Positions 7,140 to 16,288 of a stretch of DNA of 64,000 bases are shown one piece after another (position 1 is the first letter of the stretch; every line of letters begins with the position of its first letter). The stretch is from positions 434,001 through 498,000 of the forward strand of contig NZ_PPCX01000010.1 of NCBI RefSeq assembly GCF_002959775.1. Reading direction: 5' to 3'. The translations under genes and the position numbers were made by a program. The notes beneath the pieces were generated by a model. The model worked only from the letters and a program-made list of their open reading frames with translations, was not told the origin of the DNA and searched no databases. Source of the DNA: Veillonella rogosae JCM 15642. GTDB lineage: Bacteria > Bacillota > Negativicutes > Veillonellales > Veillonellaceae.

Positions 7140-7598
7140 TTATTTTTTAAGACGGCTAATTACTTCGTTAGTAATGTTCTCGATTTTGCTGTTAGCGTCA
7201 GCCGCACGGATTGTGTACGGATCATCCAATACTACGTCCATTTGTTTTTCAACGCGAATAGATTCAACAGCGTTGTGAATTGCTTGCATCATAGGTTGAG
7301 CAATTTTGTTGATTTCTTCGTTTTCTTTTTGAAGCAATGGAGCTACAGTTTTGTTGAATTCAGCTTCTGCTTGTGCAGAGTCTTGAATTTTTTCAATTTC
7401 TTGTACTTTTTTCTCAATTTGTGGACGGTATTGAGCGTCTACTTGTTGCATTTTCATATCTAATGCACCATAGCCAGGGTAGCTATTTACTACTTGGCTC
7501 ATATTTACTAAGCCAATGTTAGCAGCACTTGCTACTGCAGCAGTAGCAGAGATAGCACCAACGATAGCTAAGGTAGTCAATTTTTTAGATAATTTCAT
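7140..7598 (-). CDS. OmpH/Skp-family periplasmic chaperone
   Basis: A signal peptide is clear (MKLSKKLTTLAIVGAIS, ending in the cleavage-type motif ASA near residue 26), followed by an OmpH domain with NIGLVNMSQVVNSYPG and a long coiled coil (about 45-110). Skp/OmpH proteins escort outer-membrane proteins across the periplasm, so the gene supports a diderm envelope. The start at 7598 is chosen because GAGGAGG lies 9 bases upstream; an in-frame ATG 12 codons further upstream lacks such a site and would precede the signal peptide with a hydrophilic tail. The gene has its own terminator. Confidence 0.9.
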   Translation of the reverse strand: MKLSKKLTTLAIVGAISATAAVASAANIGLVNMSQVVNSYPGYGALDMKMQQVDAQYRPQIEKKVQEIEKIQDSAQAEAEFNKTVAPLLQKENEEINKIAQPMMQAIHNAVESIRVEKQMDVVLDDPYTIRAADANSKIENITNEVISRLKK

Positions 7599-7746
7599 CT
7601 GAAATCCTCCTCGATTAAAAGTGTCACTATACAATCCAATAGTGTACTATTTTTACTATATCAAATCTCGCTAACTTTCACAAGACTCTGTTACATAGCA
7701 TAATAAAGCCCTATGAAATGCTTATGAATGTCTATAGAAATTAAAA

Positions 7747-7821
7747 CAATACCCACAGGTATGCTCTGAAGCCCTTAGGGCAGTCATGACGGACATATTC
7801 AGAACACACATGTGGGTATTG
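7747..7821. repeat. Long hairpin between ompH-like and gerW-like genes
   Basis: CAATACCCACA (7747-7757) pairs with TGTGGGTATTG (7811-7821), enclosing TCTGAA/TTCAGA (7765-7770 with 7798-7803) and a small GCCC-TTA-GGGC hairpin. On the minus strand the outer arm is followed by TTTTAATTT, so it may terminate the gerW-like gene. The nesting is like that of the conserved-core elements, but the core sequence is absent. Confidence 0.7.
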
Positions 7822-7856
7822 AGGCTTTCACCAATTATTTATAATTCAGTAACGAA

Positions 7857-8234
7857 TTATTGTTCATCGTTAATATAGATGTATTTATCGGATTTCAATT
7901 TGGACACGAGGTCAGGTACCAAACCGATGAGACGATCAAAGCTGCTGCTGTAAGGGTTGCCCTTAATGTTGAACAACTCAATGCGGTCCCCTTTGATAAC
8001 AAGGATAGCGCTTGGTTCCATTTTGGCACCGCCGCCACCGCCGCCACATTCGTGGTTTTTGTTCGCCGTGTTGTGGTTTGTACCAGTACCGAAACCAAAT
8101 GTTACGTCAACGAATGGAACGAGCGTAGTATCGCCGATTTGTACAGCTTCGCCTACTACCGTTTCCACTTTGATCATATTTCTGAATTTCTCGAATAGGA
8201 CTTCCAAATTCTCTTTTACATTACTGTTTTCCAT
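7857..8234 (-). CDS. GerW/YtfJ family sporulation-type protein
   Basis: The 125-residue protein matches the YtfJ/GerW family: an N-terminal helix (VKENLEVLFEKFRNMI), the conserved VGEAVQIGDTTLVPFVDVTFGFG stretch, and a Gly/Cys-rich loop (NHECGGGGGGAK) before the SAILVIKGDRIELF strand region. In spore formers GerW affects germination, yet homologues occur in non-sporulating Negativicutes. A GTG lies one codon upstream of the chosen ATG; GGAGG is spaced better for the ATG at 8234. It sits downstream of a DUF2953 gene on the same strand, a pairing common in Firmicutes. Confidence 0.85.
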   Translation of the reverse strand: MENSNVKENLEVLFEKFRNMIKVETVVGEAVQIGDTTLVPFVDVTFGFGTGTNHNTANKNHECGGGGGGAKMEPSAILVIKGDRIELFNIKGNPYSSSFDRLIGLVPDLVSKLKSDKYIYINDEQ

Positions 8235-8390
8235 CACAGTACCTCCGCTTTTTGTGAAAGTATCATTGCTGTACGTTCAATACTTAGGTTTTCATACTAT
8301 GTATTTACTTCTATATGACATATACATTATTTGTAGACCTTATATATTGTCTTAATACAGCTCATTTACTTAGTTTGACTTAATATATCC

Positions 8391-9527
8391 TTATGCTGTT
8401 TGGCCTTGTGCGGCTTTCAGCTTTTCTAACTGTTTTGCTTCTTTCCGTTTAATCCAGAAGACGCGAGCGCTTTCACCCAATAGGGAACGCATTGGTTTAG
8501 ATACCAAGAATCTAGTACCATGCCAAGCTAATACAGCGAGAATTATGCGCCCTTTGATGTGACCGCTACCTTCGCCGGCCCAGTTCACATAATCTAGTTC
8601 AATATTCTCAGCTTGTTCAGGCCAAATGCTGTACAACATAGATGCAATAATCCCCATGCGATATGGGTCACCGATACCAAATCGACCTTCTATGGCCACA
8701 TCCCGTGGTTTAGAGTGGTCATAACATCGTTTTGACACAAGGAATAGCTGACGCCACAATTCTGTATTTCGTACATGTTTCATGAACCAGAATGTAGGAA
8801 TTTCAGACTTGAATGATGCTACCGGATCGTTTGGATCTGGCTTTGCAAAACGACTTTTCACAGTTGTTTTGATATCATTTACCTTCGTAAATACCTTTTC
8901 CTTGATGGAACCGTCACTGTTGAAAGTAACGCGACTTACCACTTCGTCATCGTCTTGAATATGGGCCGTTGGATCTTGCTGAATGGAGTCATATCGATCA
9001 GCACGAGCCTGTGCATCCATATCTTTAGAACCTGGTGCAGGACGTTCAACGCGCTCATTTGGATTTTGGGAGCTACCCGCCCCTGGTGATTCTTCGTCAC
9101 CAAAGGTTGTAGTAGAACCTTGAGAGCTCTTCAAATCTTCAAAACTAGTGCCATTAGAGCTTGCAGAAGGACCTTGTCCGCCCCCTTGCATAGCTTTAGC
9201 AAAAGCCTCTGCTTGTGACATATCATCATCATCCATTACTTTTTGGTATTCTTCGTCAACGCGATTTTCAAGCCATTCTTCATAGTCTTTCACAGGACCT
9301 ATCTTGAGCATGCCCAAAACGTATAATTCCTTAAAAAATGGTTTGCCCTGTAAGTATGCTAAATGAAGTGAAAATACACGCCATAGCCATTTAACGCGCA
9401 CCTCGCCACGATAAGGCGTGCGACCGTCAACTTCGATGCTATATGTGATTGGTGTCAGTAGGATAATCAAGATGAGTGCTGCAATGATGGCCACGATAAC
9501 GAGGGCCACAATAGCCACTGTACTCAA
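8391..9527 (-). CDS. DUF2953 membrane-anchored protein
   Basis: A long N-terminal hydrophobic segment (VAIVALVIVAIIAALILIILL) is followed by ITYSIEVDG and the KWLWRVFSLHLAYLQGK region typical of DUF2953. Residues 110-230 form a low-complexity Ser/Gly/Asp-rich linker. A conserved C-terminal domain includes EGRFGIGDPYRMGIIASMLY. The partner gene is the gerW/ytfJ-like gene downstream. AGGAGG lies only about two bases before an ATG at 9533, so the TTG at 9527 is the better-spaced start; a start at 9533 or 9536 remains possible and would add two or three residues. Function is unknown; in spore formers the family is tied to the spore envelope. Confidence 0.8.
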   Translation of the reverse strand: MSTVAIVALVIVAIIAALILIILLTPITYSIEVDGRTPYRGEVRVKWLWRVFSLHLAYLQGKPFFKELYVLGMLKIGPVKDYEEWLENRVDEEYQKVMDDDDMSQAEAFAKAMQGGGQGPSASSNGTSFEDLKSSQGSTTTFGDEESPGAGSSQNPNERVERPAPGSKDMDAQARADRYDSIQQDPTAHIQDDDEVVSRVTFNSDGSIKEKVFTKVNDIKTTVKSRFAKPDPNDPVASFKSEIPTFWFMKHVRNTELWRQLFLVSKRCYDHSKPRDVAIEGRFGIGDPYRMGIIASMLYSIWPEQAENIELDYVNWAGEGSGHIKGRIILAVLAWHGTRFLVSKPMRSLLGESARVFWIKRKEAKQLEKLKAAQGQTA

Positions 9528-9556
9528 CCACATCACCTCCTTAGGTGTTCCTATGA

Positions 9557-10135
9557 TTAGTTTTCAATACCTTTTCGAGCCATTACGCCTTGAAGGTAGT
9601 AATGTTTAACCTCTTTCATTTCCGTTACAAGGTCTGCCTCATCGATCAATTCTTGAGGAGCCCCACGGCCCGTAAATACGAGTTCCGTTTCTGGATGACG
9701 AGCATCGAGCAACGCCTTTGTTTTATCCCATGTAATGAGTTCAAAGAAGAGTGCCATGTTGTACTCATCAAGAACGACGAGATCGTAATCACCACTGCCG
9801 ATGGCAACTAGAGCACGTTCGTAGCCTTTTTCAATGAGTGCTACATAATCCTTAGGGGGATTGCCAGATTCAAAGACAACGACTTCATCGCCCCATTTAG
9901 CGAGTTCGTCCTTGCTCTTCATCCCTTCTTTTATGATAAAGAATGGCTTGCCCACAGTTTCTAACGTTAAATTAGTTAAGGTAGGTAAAATAGTATGTTC
10001 ACTATATACTTTAGATTTCATAAATTGCAAAAAGAGGACTTTCTTGCCAGCGCCGATGGCACGGATTGCTAGACCGATAGCAGCGGTCGTTTTGCCCTTG
10101 CCTTCGCCGGTATAAACTTGTACATAGGCCTTCAT
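9557..10135 (-). CDS. cobO: Cob(I)yrinic acid a,c-diamide adenosyltransferase
   Basis: CobO/BtuR-family enzyme that transfers adenosyl from ATP to cobalt in corrinoids. The P-loop YTGEGKGKTTAAIG is at residues 8-21 of the chosen start, and VVLDEYNMAL is the Walker-B-like motif. Length of 192 residues is normal. The start at 10135 follows GGAGG at good spacing; an ATG six codons upstream lacks this. It fits the presence of a cobalamin-dependent methionine synthase elsewhere in the window. The gene lies upstream of the DUF2953 gene on the same strand with a short gap, but a functional link between the two is not obvious. Confidence 0.92.
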   Translation of the reverse strand: MKAYVQVYTGEGKGKTTAAIGLAIRAIGAGKKVLFLQFMKSKVYSEHTILPTLTNLTLETVGKPFFIIKEGMKSKDELAKWGDEVVVFESGNPPKDYVALIEKGYERALVAIGSGDYDLVVLDEYNMALFFELITWDKTKALLDARHPETELVFTGRGAPQELIDEADLVTEMKEVKHYYLQGVMARKGIEN

Positions 10136-10192
10136 AGATATACCTCCGTTCATATACTTTTATTTTACAATATATATATGCAAAAAGAAAGA

Positions 10193-10237
10193 AAAAGAAC
10201 TTGCTATAGTGCATTTGCACGTATAACAAGTTCTTTT
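10193..10237 (-). terminator. Terminator after the LytM peptidase gene
   Basis: AAAAGAACTTG (10193-10203) pairs with CAAGTTCTTTT (10227-10237), with a short TGC/GCA inner stem. On the minus strand it is followed by a T-rich tract, downstream of the peptidase gene stop at 10312. Confidence 0.75.
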
Positions 10238-10311
10238 ATATGAAGTCTATTAGATTATTTACTCAACAATTAGAGAATTACATCATCGTCGAGTCCTAAA
10301 TAATGCAACGA

Positions 10312-11265
10312 TTAGTTACTAATTGGCAAGAAAATCATAGGGTCTACAGGGGCACCATTTAGGCGTACCTCATAGTGAACGTGAGCACCCGTACTTTTAC
10401 CAGTACTACCCATCAAGGCTATAGTTTGGCCTTGTTTTACACTCATACCTACCGTCACAAGCACAGCACTGTTATGGCCATAACGTGTTACGAAGCCATT
10501 ACCGTGATCGATTTCAACGAGGTTACCATAACCACCGTCAGTATAACCAGCGAACGTAACTACACCAGCTGCGGTCGCCACGATTTGTGAACCATAGTCA
10601 TCCGCGATGTCGATACCTTCATGGAACGCACCAATAGCACCTGTCACAGGGTCTACGCGACTACCAAATGGAGATGTAATAACGCCCTTGCTCGGCCAGA
10701 TGCTTGGTGTCGTACTGTTCACAGCACCACCAGAACCAGCGGAGAAGTTGATGGATTGCAATGCCATCAAGTCTTGTGCACCACCATCGCGAAGGATGTT
10801 GCGCATCGTATAGAAGCTAACGAGTAATTTTTGCGCATCTTTGTCCATTTTAGACAAGCGAGCTGATAATTGTGCCGCTGTTAGCGTCTTTACTTCGCTT
10901 TCATCAGCGGCTACCGCCTTTGGGTCGCTACCATCCCCGCCACCTTGAGCCGGTGTGCCAGATTCAGCGCCTTTTAGCATTTGCTTATTCTCTTCACTAA
11001 TTTGATTTAAGTTTTGGATTTTTTTATCTAGAACCTCTGTTTTTTGTTGTAACAATTTCAATTGTTCCGATTGCAATTGCGTTTGTTGCCGTAATTGCAC
11101 CACCTCAGCTTGGCGCACGATGCCCCAAATGCCGAGTACCACTGCTGCGATGATTAAGATAGAGCCAACAATAGCTGCTATCTTCGCCTGCTTTGTGGTT
11201 AACATCAATATGCAGTTGTCACCATTTCTTTCAACTTTGTTTGAAATGAATGCCGGTAAATTCAA
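10312..11265 (-). CDS. LytM/M23 family peptidase, membrane anchored
   Basis: One membrane helix (about residues 28-50, AAIVGSILIIAAVVLGIWGIV) is followed by a coiled coil (about 52-98) and a C-terminal M23 domain (about 195-315). The zinc motifs are present: FHEGIDIADDYG carries the HxxxD pair and HVHYEVR the second His pair. Such enzymes cut peptidoglycan cross-links or, if degenerate, activate amidases; here the ligands look intact. The start is a TTG, 12 bases after the preceding gene and preceded by AAGGAAGGG. It is co-transcribed with the DUF4446 gene, suggesting a cell-envelope or division role. Confidence 0.88.
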   Translation of the reverse strand: MNLPAFISNKVERNGDNCILMLTTKQAKIAAIVGSILIIAAVVLGIWGIVRQAEVVQLRQQTQLQSEQLKLLQQKTEVLDKKIQNLNQISEENKQMLKGAESGTPAQGGGDGSDPKAVAADESEVKTLTAAQLSARLSKMDKDAQKLLVSFYTMRNILRDGGAQDLMALQSINFSAGSGGAVNSTTPSIWPSKGVITSPFGSRVDPVTGAIGAFHEGIDIADDYGSQIVATAAGVVTFAGYTDGGYGNLVEIDHGNGFVTRYGHNSAVLVTVGMSVKQGQTIALMGSTGKSTGAHVHYEVRLNGAPVDPMIFLPISN

Positions 11266-11277
11266 TATAACCCTTCC

Positions 11278-11799
11278 TTATTTTGAAACGATGGCGCTCG
11301 TCAACGCTTCCTCATTGGTACGTTCGCCCAACGCTTCGTTCAAACTTTCTAATTCTTCTTGTGAAAGACTAACAAGACTTTTACCTTTCACAATTGGTTT
11401 ACTAAAAATACGGGATTCGCTACGACCGTAAATACTGGAGATACAGATGCCGTTATTGTTGCCATCGAGCAACGTAAGCGCAAAGGACAGATCATTACCG
11501 ATATTTTCAAAGGCGTTATATTTAATAAAGCCAATTTTTTGTATCGTATTGCTCTGTGTATTGCGGATAGCCGCTTGCTCAGTCAACAAGGACTCAAGGC
11601 CCTTCGCAGCATCGCGAATTTCGCTAACCTCTACAGATAATTTACGCTCTAGGCTCGCACCATTGTCCCCTTGCATAAAGAAATCGTATTTCTTTTTCAA
11701 GCTGCCTAGACGAATGTGTAAGATTACACAATACACCAATACAGCGATAACAAGAACGATAGTGACCATGCCAATCCACGGTTGAATCGATTCGAACAT
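11278..11799 (-). CDS. DUF4446 family membrane protein
   Basis: The 173-residue protein has one N-terminal membrane helix (about 10-28), a coiled segment, and the conserved DUF4446 stretch QKIGFIKYNAFENIGNDLSF followed by LLDGNNNGICISSIYGR. The function of the family is unknown; it often lies near ParB or envelope genes in Firmicutes, and parB is two genes upstream here. It is the first gene of a two-gene unit with the LytM peptidase. The start is supported by AAGGAAGG. Confidence 0.85.
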   Translation of the reverse strand: MFESIQPWIGMVTIVLVIAVLVYCVILHIRLGSLKKKYDFFMQGDNGASLERKLSVEVSEIRDAAKGLESLLTEQAAIRNTQSNTIQKIGFIKYNAFENIGNDLSFALTLLDGNNNGICISSIYGRSESRIFSKPIVKGKSLVSLSQEELESLNEALGERTNEEALTSAIVSK

Positions 11800-11918
11800 G
11801 TATATTCCTTCCTATACAATCATCAAAACTCCAACACTTAATTATACCATTCTAATCGTGAAAGTTAAATGACTGCATGCAATTTAATTTAATATGCGTA
11901 ATGATAAATTAATTATAT

Positions 11919-13238
11919 CTATCCTTTTATTTCGTCAATAAATGGGCTTATTGCCCGTTCTAGTATACCATGTAGAGCCGCTATGAGTACACCGTAATTT
12001 ACGATTGGCGTACCTTGTACAACAGCACATTCAATACGTCGTAATACTTCGCGGCGTGTGAGCATACAAGCGCCACAATGGATGATCAAATCATATTGTG
12101 ATACATCTTTAGGGAAAGCTCCCCCACTAGTAAATTCTAGCTGTAAATCCGTATGACCTTGCTTCTTAAGGAGATTAGGAATTTTTACAGTCCCAATATC
12201 ATCACATTGACGACGATGTGTACAACCTTCGCTAATAAGAACCTTAGAACCTGGTTTCAAATTCTTAATAGCATTAACACCAGCTACTAAGTCTTGTAAT
12301 TTTCCTTTAAAGCGAGCCATCAAAATAGAAAAAGAGGTCAACGGAATTGTATGCGGTGTCAATTCATCGACACGATCAAAGGCTTGAGAATCACAGATAA
12401 CCATTTTAGGTGGATGAGTAAGAGAGTTAATCATAGACGGTAACTCTTCTGTTTGACACACCAAGGCTAAGCCTTTGTAGTCTAAGATTTCACGAATCGT
12501 TTGTACTTGAGGCAAAATAAGTCGACCCTTTGGCGCTGCACTATCAATAGGGCACACAAGAATGATGGCATCCCCCTCTTCCACAAGGCCTTGTAACAGT
12601 GTTTGCTCCCCTTCTACATCAAGCGGAGTTAAACCGCCAAGTAAATCTAATAATTCAATCCGTTTTGTATTAGAAGTAAAATCAGCTGAACCAATTACGG
12701 TAGCAAGATCACTTAACCCCTTATGAGATTTAATATAAGCAGATGTATTTGATTCAAGTTTTTCTTTATCAGCTGTATTTAATTCAACTTTATCTGTATT
12801 AGCTGTATTTAATTCAACTTTTTCTTTATTTTCTACATTGATTTCGTTTATATCGTTTATTTCGTTTATAAATAACGCAATAGGCACATTATTTTGTTTT
12901 AAAAGCCCTAACCAATGCATGTCATCAGAGGTTGGTTCTTCATCGGTGCGAAGTACATAGACGGCAAGGTTAATCTTTTTTACAACCTCTTCTGTCTTTT
13001 CCATGCGCAATACACCGAGTTCAGTTGTATCATCAATACCTGCTGTGTCACTAATAACTACAGGACCTAGCGGCAAGATTTCCATAGACTTGCTCACAGG
13101 ATCTGTCGTCGTACCTGCCACATCAGATACTAAAGACACAGGCTGATCAGTTAACATATTAATCAATGTAGACTTACCAGCGTTACAACGGCCAAAAAAG
13201 CCTATATGAACGCGATTTGCTTTAGGTGTTTGTTCCAT
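11919..13238 (-). CDS. hydF: [FeFe]-hydrogenase maturation GTPase HydF
   Basis: HydF scaffolds the 2Fe subcluster during [FeFe]-hydrogenase assembly. The GTPase domain has the P-loop GRCNAGKS (16-23), AGTTTDPV (41-48) and DTAGIDD (64-70). The C-terminal cluster domain carries CTHRRQ and HCGACMLTRRE, the CxH...HCxxC ligands. No hydE, hydG or hydrogenase gene is in the window, so partners must be elsewhere. Residues 125-167 contain an insertion of low-complexity repeats (NEIN repeats, then three 10-residue units of the KVELNTA type), unusual for this enzyme and placed just after the GTPase strand ALFINE. The usual NKxD motif seems disrupted there. Confidence 0.92.
   Translation of the reverse strand: MEQTPKANRVHIGFFGRCNAGKSTLINMLTDQPVSLVSDVAGTTTDPVSKSMEILPLGPVVISDTAGIDDTTELGVLRMEKTEEVVKKINLAVYVLRTDEEPTSDDMHWLGLLKQNNVPIALFINEINDINEINVENKEKVELNTANTDKVELNTADKEKLESNTSAYIKSHKGLSDLATVIGSADFTSNTKRIELLDLLGGLTPLDVEGEQTLLQGLVEEGDAIILVCPIDSAAPKGRLILPQVQTIREILDYKGLALVCQTEELPSMINSLTHPPKMVICDSQAFDRVDELTPHTIPLTSFSILMARFKGKLQDLVAGVNAIKNLKPGSKVLISEGCTHRRQCDDIGTVKIPNLLKKQGHTDLQLEFTSGGAFPKDVSQYDLIIHCGACMLTRREVLRRIECAVVQGTPIVNYGVLIAALHGILERAISPFIDEIKG
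12738..12827 (-). repeat. 30-bp tandem repeat inside hydF
   Basis: Three consecutive 30-bp units encode KEKVELNTAN, TDKVELNTAD and KEKLESNTSA. The reading frame is kept. Shorter NEIN-coding repeats lie just upstream in the gene. It is a candidate length-variable site between strains. Confidence 0.75.
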
Positions 13239-13296
13239 AGTCTATCCTTGTAACTTAACGTATATATCTTACAAAAACCTTCTAGTAGTACTGAAA

Positions 13297-13372
13297 TTGT
13301 TTTCTTTTACTAGAATTATTTTCTTGTGCTAGAATTGTTTTCTTTTGCTAGAATCATGTTCTTTTACTAAAC
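13297..13372. repeat. Tandem 19-bp repeat array upstream of hydF
   Basis: Four contiguous 19-bp copies start at 13297, 13316, 13335 and 13354, of the type TTGTTTTCTTTTACTAGAA; the last is more diverged. The array lies 60 bp upstream of the hydF start, where a promoter would be expected. The rest of the 13239-13599 gap holds a hairpin at 13384-13415 and nothing else that I can see. Confidence 0.85.
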
Positions 13373-13383
13373 CCTTAAATACA

Positions 13384-13415
13384 GTAAAAGCGCAGCCCGT
13401 AGACTACGCTTTTAC
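13384..13415 (-). terminator. Hairpin terminator between parB and hydF
   Basis: A 12-bp stem with one mismatch (13384-13395 with 13404-13415, GTAAAAGCG as the outer part) has an 8-nt loop. On the minus strand it follows parB, about 185 bp after its stop, with only a weak T-tract. Confidence 0.55.
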
Positions 13416-13599
13416 CGTGGATTGTAAATTGTATTTACATTATACAGAAATATTATCAACTTGTCATTACTAATTTCACATAGGCTAATGCTAATTTTAG
13501 TATCTAGAGTATACTTTTTAAGTAAATATCCACTATATGTAGTAACTACTAAGAATGAGTATTGAGTATAGTACTAGTGCGATTATGGGTAATAGCTAA

Positions 13600-14529
13600 T
13601 TATACTCTAAACTCCATTGCTTCTGTATCTTCTGTTTGGTCTTGACCATCCATGTATGCGATGAGTCTTTCCAATTCGGCTTCAGAGGAAAAAGCAATTT
13701 CAATCTTGCCTTGTACCTTTTTACCAGCACGGAACTTGATATTTACAGGAGATCCTAAGCTTAATTTTAAACGATCCATCAAGGCACGTACTTCTGCCGT
13801 ACTTTGTGGTTTATTTGTTTTAGTCTTAGGGGATTTGTTTTGCATAGGCTTAACAAGAGCCTCTGCTTGACGAGCACTTAATTCGCCCTCTTTAATGCGT
13901 TCAGCTGCTTCGATTTGCTGAGCAGCGCTACGAAGTGCCAACAACGGACGAGCCTGACCTACTGTTAAGTCTCCTTCTATAAGATCTTTTTGTACAGAGT
14001 CACAAAGTTTTAAAAGGCGAACCATATTGGCAATATAAGAACGACTGCGGCCAAGGCGAGCAGAAATCATTTCTTGCGTTTGTTTATACGTATCCATTAA
14101 ACCTTGGTACGCCAATGCTTCTTCAATTGGATCTAGTCCTTCACGTTGCAAGTTTTCAACGAGGGCTACTTCAGTCATCTCTTCTGTATTATATTTCTTC
14201 ACGATAACTGGAACTGTTTCTAAACCAGCAATAATAGCCGCGCGGTAACGACGTTCACCAGCTACGATTTGGTATTTATTCTTTTGTTTACGTACTACGA
14301 TCGGTTGGAAAATACCAAGATTTTTAATAGATTCAGCTAATGTAGCTAAACTATCTTCATCAAAACTTTTACGAGGTTGATCTGCATTCGGAACTAATTC
14401 AGAAATGGGTAATTCATGTATTTCCTTTTCAGGCAATACAGACTCTACAGAGTCAACTTTCATCAAATTACCAAGGCCCTTACCCAATCCGGACGCTTTG
14501 CTTTTTTTACTTTTAACTTCTCTAGGCAT
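13600..14529 (-). CDS. parB: Chromosome partitioning protein ParB (Spo0J)
   Basis: ParB binds parS and loads SMC. The N-terminal CTPase domain carries NADQPRKSF and the conserved GERRYRAA box; the helix-turn-helix is MISARLGRSRSYIANMVRLL. A basic, Pro/Thr-rich linker precedes the dimerisation domain. The start MPREVKS at 14529 has AGAGG upstream; an in-frame ATG six codons earlier lacks one. It lies 32 bases after parA in one operon. Four exact parS sites lie within 3 kb, which fits local nucleation. Confidence 0.95.
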   Translation of the reverse strand: MPREVKSKKSKASGLGKGLGNLMKVDSVESVLPEKEIHELPISELVPNADQPRKSFDEDSLATLAESIKNLGIFQPIVVRKQKNKYQIVAGERRYRAAIIAGLETVPVIVKKYNTEEMTEVALVENLQREGLDPIEEALAYQGLMDTYKQTQEMISARLGRSRSYIANMVRLLKLCDSVQKDLIEGDLTVGQARPLLALRSAAQQIEAAERIKEGELSARQAEALVKPMQNKSPKTKTNKPQSTAEVRALMDRLKLSLGSPVNIKFRAGKKVQGKIEIAFSSEAELERLIAYMDGQDQTEDTEAMEFRV

Positions 14530-14561
14530 ATAACTAACCTCTCTCACCTTACATATAGCAT

Positions 14562-15332
14562 TTATTTAGACTTAGATGCTTTAATAACTTCTTTGGCCAA
14601 TTTAGTATATACATCTGCACCTTTGGATTTTGGATCATATACGATAATCGGCTCCCCATAACTTGGTGCTTCACTGAGTCGTACATTGCGAGGAATAATT
14701 GTTTTATATACTTTACTGCCAAAGAACTTTTTAACTTCATCAGCTACTTGAATAGATAAATTTGTACGACCATCAAACATAGTCAACAACACACCTTCAA
14801 TTTCAAGGTCTTTATTAGAAGTTTGTTGTACGATAGTTATAGTCTTAACCAGCTGACTTACCCCTTCTAGTGCATAGAATTCACTTTGAATTGGAATCAA
14901 TACACTATCTGCTGCTGTAAAAGCATTTAATGTTAGTAAACCAAGGGATGGCGGACAATCGATGATAATAAAATCATATTCATCACGCACTGGTGCCAAA
15001 GCTTTTTTCAACATTGTTTCACGTGAAACAACGGAAACCAACTCTACTTCTGCACCAGCTAATTGAATCGTTGCAGGCGCCACAAATAGCTTTTTAAGCA
15101 TTGTAGGCTGAACAATATCAGCAATAGGTTCACCATCTATTAGAACATCGTGCACACAGAGTTCTAAATCATCCTTTTCAATGCCTAAACCAGAGCTTGC
15201 ATTACCTTGCGGATCCAAATCAACAAGTAATACTTTCTTGCCTGCATCAGCTAAACAAGCACTCAAATTTACTGACGTTGTAGTCTTACCAACACCGCCT
15301 TTTTGATTAGTAATAGCTATAACTTTGCCCAC
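14562..15332 (-). CDS. parA: Chromosome partitioning ATPase ParA (Soj)
   Basis: The deviant Walker A motif [10 protein letters not shown] is at residues 8-17, followed by [15 protein letters not shown] and [15 protein letters not shown]. It is 256 residues, normal for Soj. The start is GTG with GAGGTG upstream. ParA forms ATP-dependent dimers on DNA and, with ParB, positions and segregates origins and regulates DnaA. One parS site (15015-15030) is inside this gene. Confidence 0.95.
   Translation of the reverse strand: MGKVIAITNQKGGVGKTTTSVNLSACLADAGKKVLLVDLDPQGNASSGLGIEKDDLELCVHDVLIDGEPIADIVQPTMLKKLFVAPATIQLAGAEVELVSVVSRETMLKKALAPVRDEYDFIIIDCPPSLGLLTLNAFTAADSVLIPIQSEFYALEGVSQLVKTITIVQQTSNKDLEIEGVLLTMFDGRTNLSIQVADEVKKFFGSKVYKTIIPRNVRLSEAPSYGEPIIVYDPKSKGADVYTKLAKEVIKASKSK
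15015..15030. promoter_or_regulatory. parS site 1 (inside parA)
   Basis: TGTTTCACGTGAAACA, an exact match to the 16-bp bacterial parS palindrome bound by ParB. It lies within the parA coding sequence. Confidence 0.95.
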
Positions 15333-15537
15333 TTAATTCACCTCGCATATTCGTTCAAAATAGTTCTTTTTCATTATAACATAAAACAACTGTAATTATG
15401 GTAATTACAAATCAAATTCTTAAAAATTAATCTATTTATATATGTAATTACATTTTAAAACTTAATTTCTGATCAGAATCAGTTAGCTTATATGTTAACA
15501 ACTAACTTAATAATCCATTTTGATTTACAATTACAAT

Positions 15538-15553
15538 TGTTTCACGTGAAACA
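15538..15553. promoter_or_regulatory. parS site 2
   Basis: Exact 16-bp TGTTTCACGTGAAACA in the AT-rich region upstream of parA. Confidence 0.95.
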
Positions 15554-15598
15554 ATAATTCTTTCTATTAATAAAAACAGAATTTTATTTCTACAAAAA

Positions 15599-15614
15599 TG
15601 TTTCACGTGAAACA
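15599..15614. promoter_or_regulatory. parS site 3
   Basis: Exact 16-bp TGTTTCACGTGAAACA, 61 bp from site 2. Confidence 0.95.
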
Positions 15615-16288
15615 TTTCCTAACCTAAAGAAAATTGAAATTATAATAGATCTAATACTAGCAAATATAATTCTAGAAACCATAGGAGAAATAGTTGTGGG
15701 AATTACACTAACAGTAAAATAAATAGTAGAAACAAAAACTTTAGAGAAATAGTCACAAAAAAATATTAGGTTAAAAAATATGATTTTAATATAAATGTAT
15801 ACGAAACAGTAAAATTTAACTAAATTTTTTATTGATACTTAGATCGCGTTACTAATTCAAAACACGATAATATCGTAAGTTAGAGTTTTATATAAGAGTA
15901 TAAGAGTATAGGTGTGTGAGCATAAAACTATAAAATATAAAAATATAAATGTATAAGTGTGTAGGCGTATAGGTGTATAAGTAATGCAACTCTAACTATG
16001 TTTATAGTAAAACTCTAATAGTTTCAATGCCTAAATTATAGATTAAAAATAACTATTACTATATGTAGTGTAAATGAGCTAATAACTTTTATTATAAAAC
16101 AACATATAGATATAGCTTTAAACTATATCTATATAGTACTAAATTATATGAGAATACAGGCCCTATAAGCTTTGACAGGCTTTCATCATATCTATATACT
16201 AGTAACTAGGTAGTAATTAGATTGATAATCTTTAATATAGTTTAATTGACTATATGATCTAACTATACAAATAATAGTAAGCACACAC
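15615..16288. other. Gene-free AT-rich stretch
   Basis: No coding frame, RNA gene or strong hairpin is seen. Between about 15890 and 15990 there are degenerate short repeats of the GTATAAGTGTATAG type. The stretch separates the divergent parA and methionine-synthase operons and probably holds their promoters. Confidence 0.6.

Noticed and set aside
7747-7821. Member of the conserved-core palindrome family
   Set aside because: Nested arms are present but the loop lacks the CTCCATA...TAAGTCGCTCA core.
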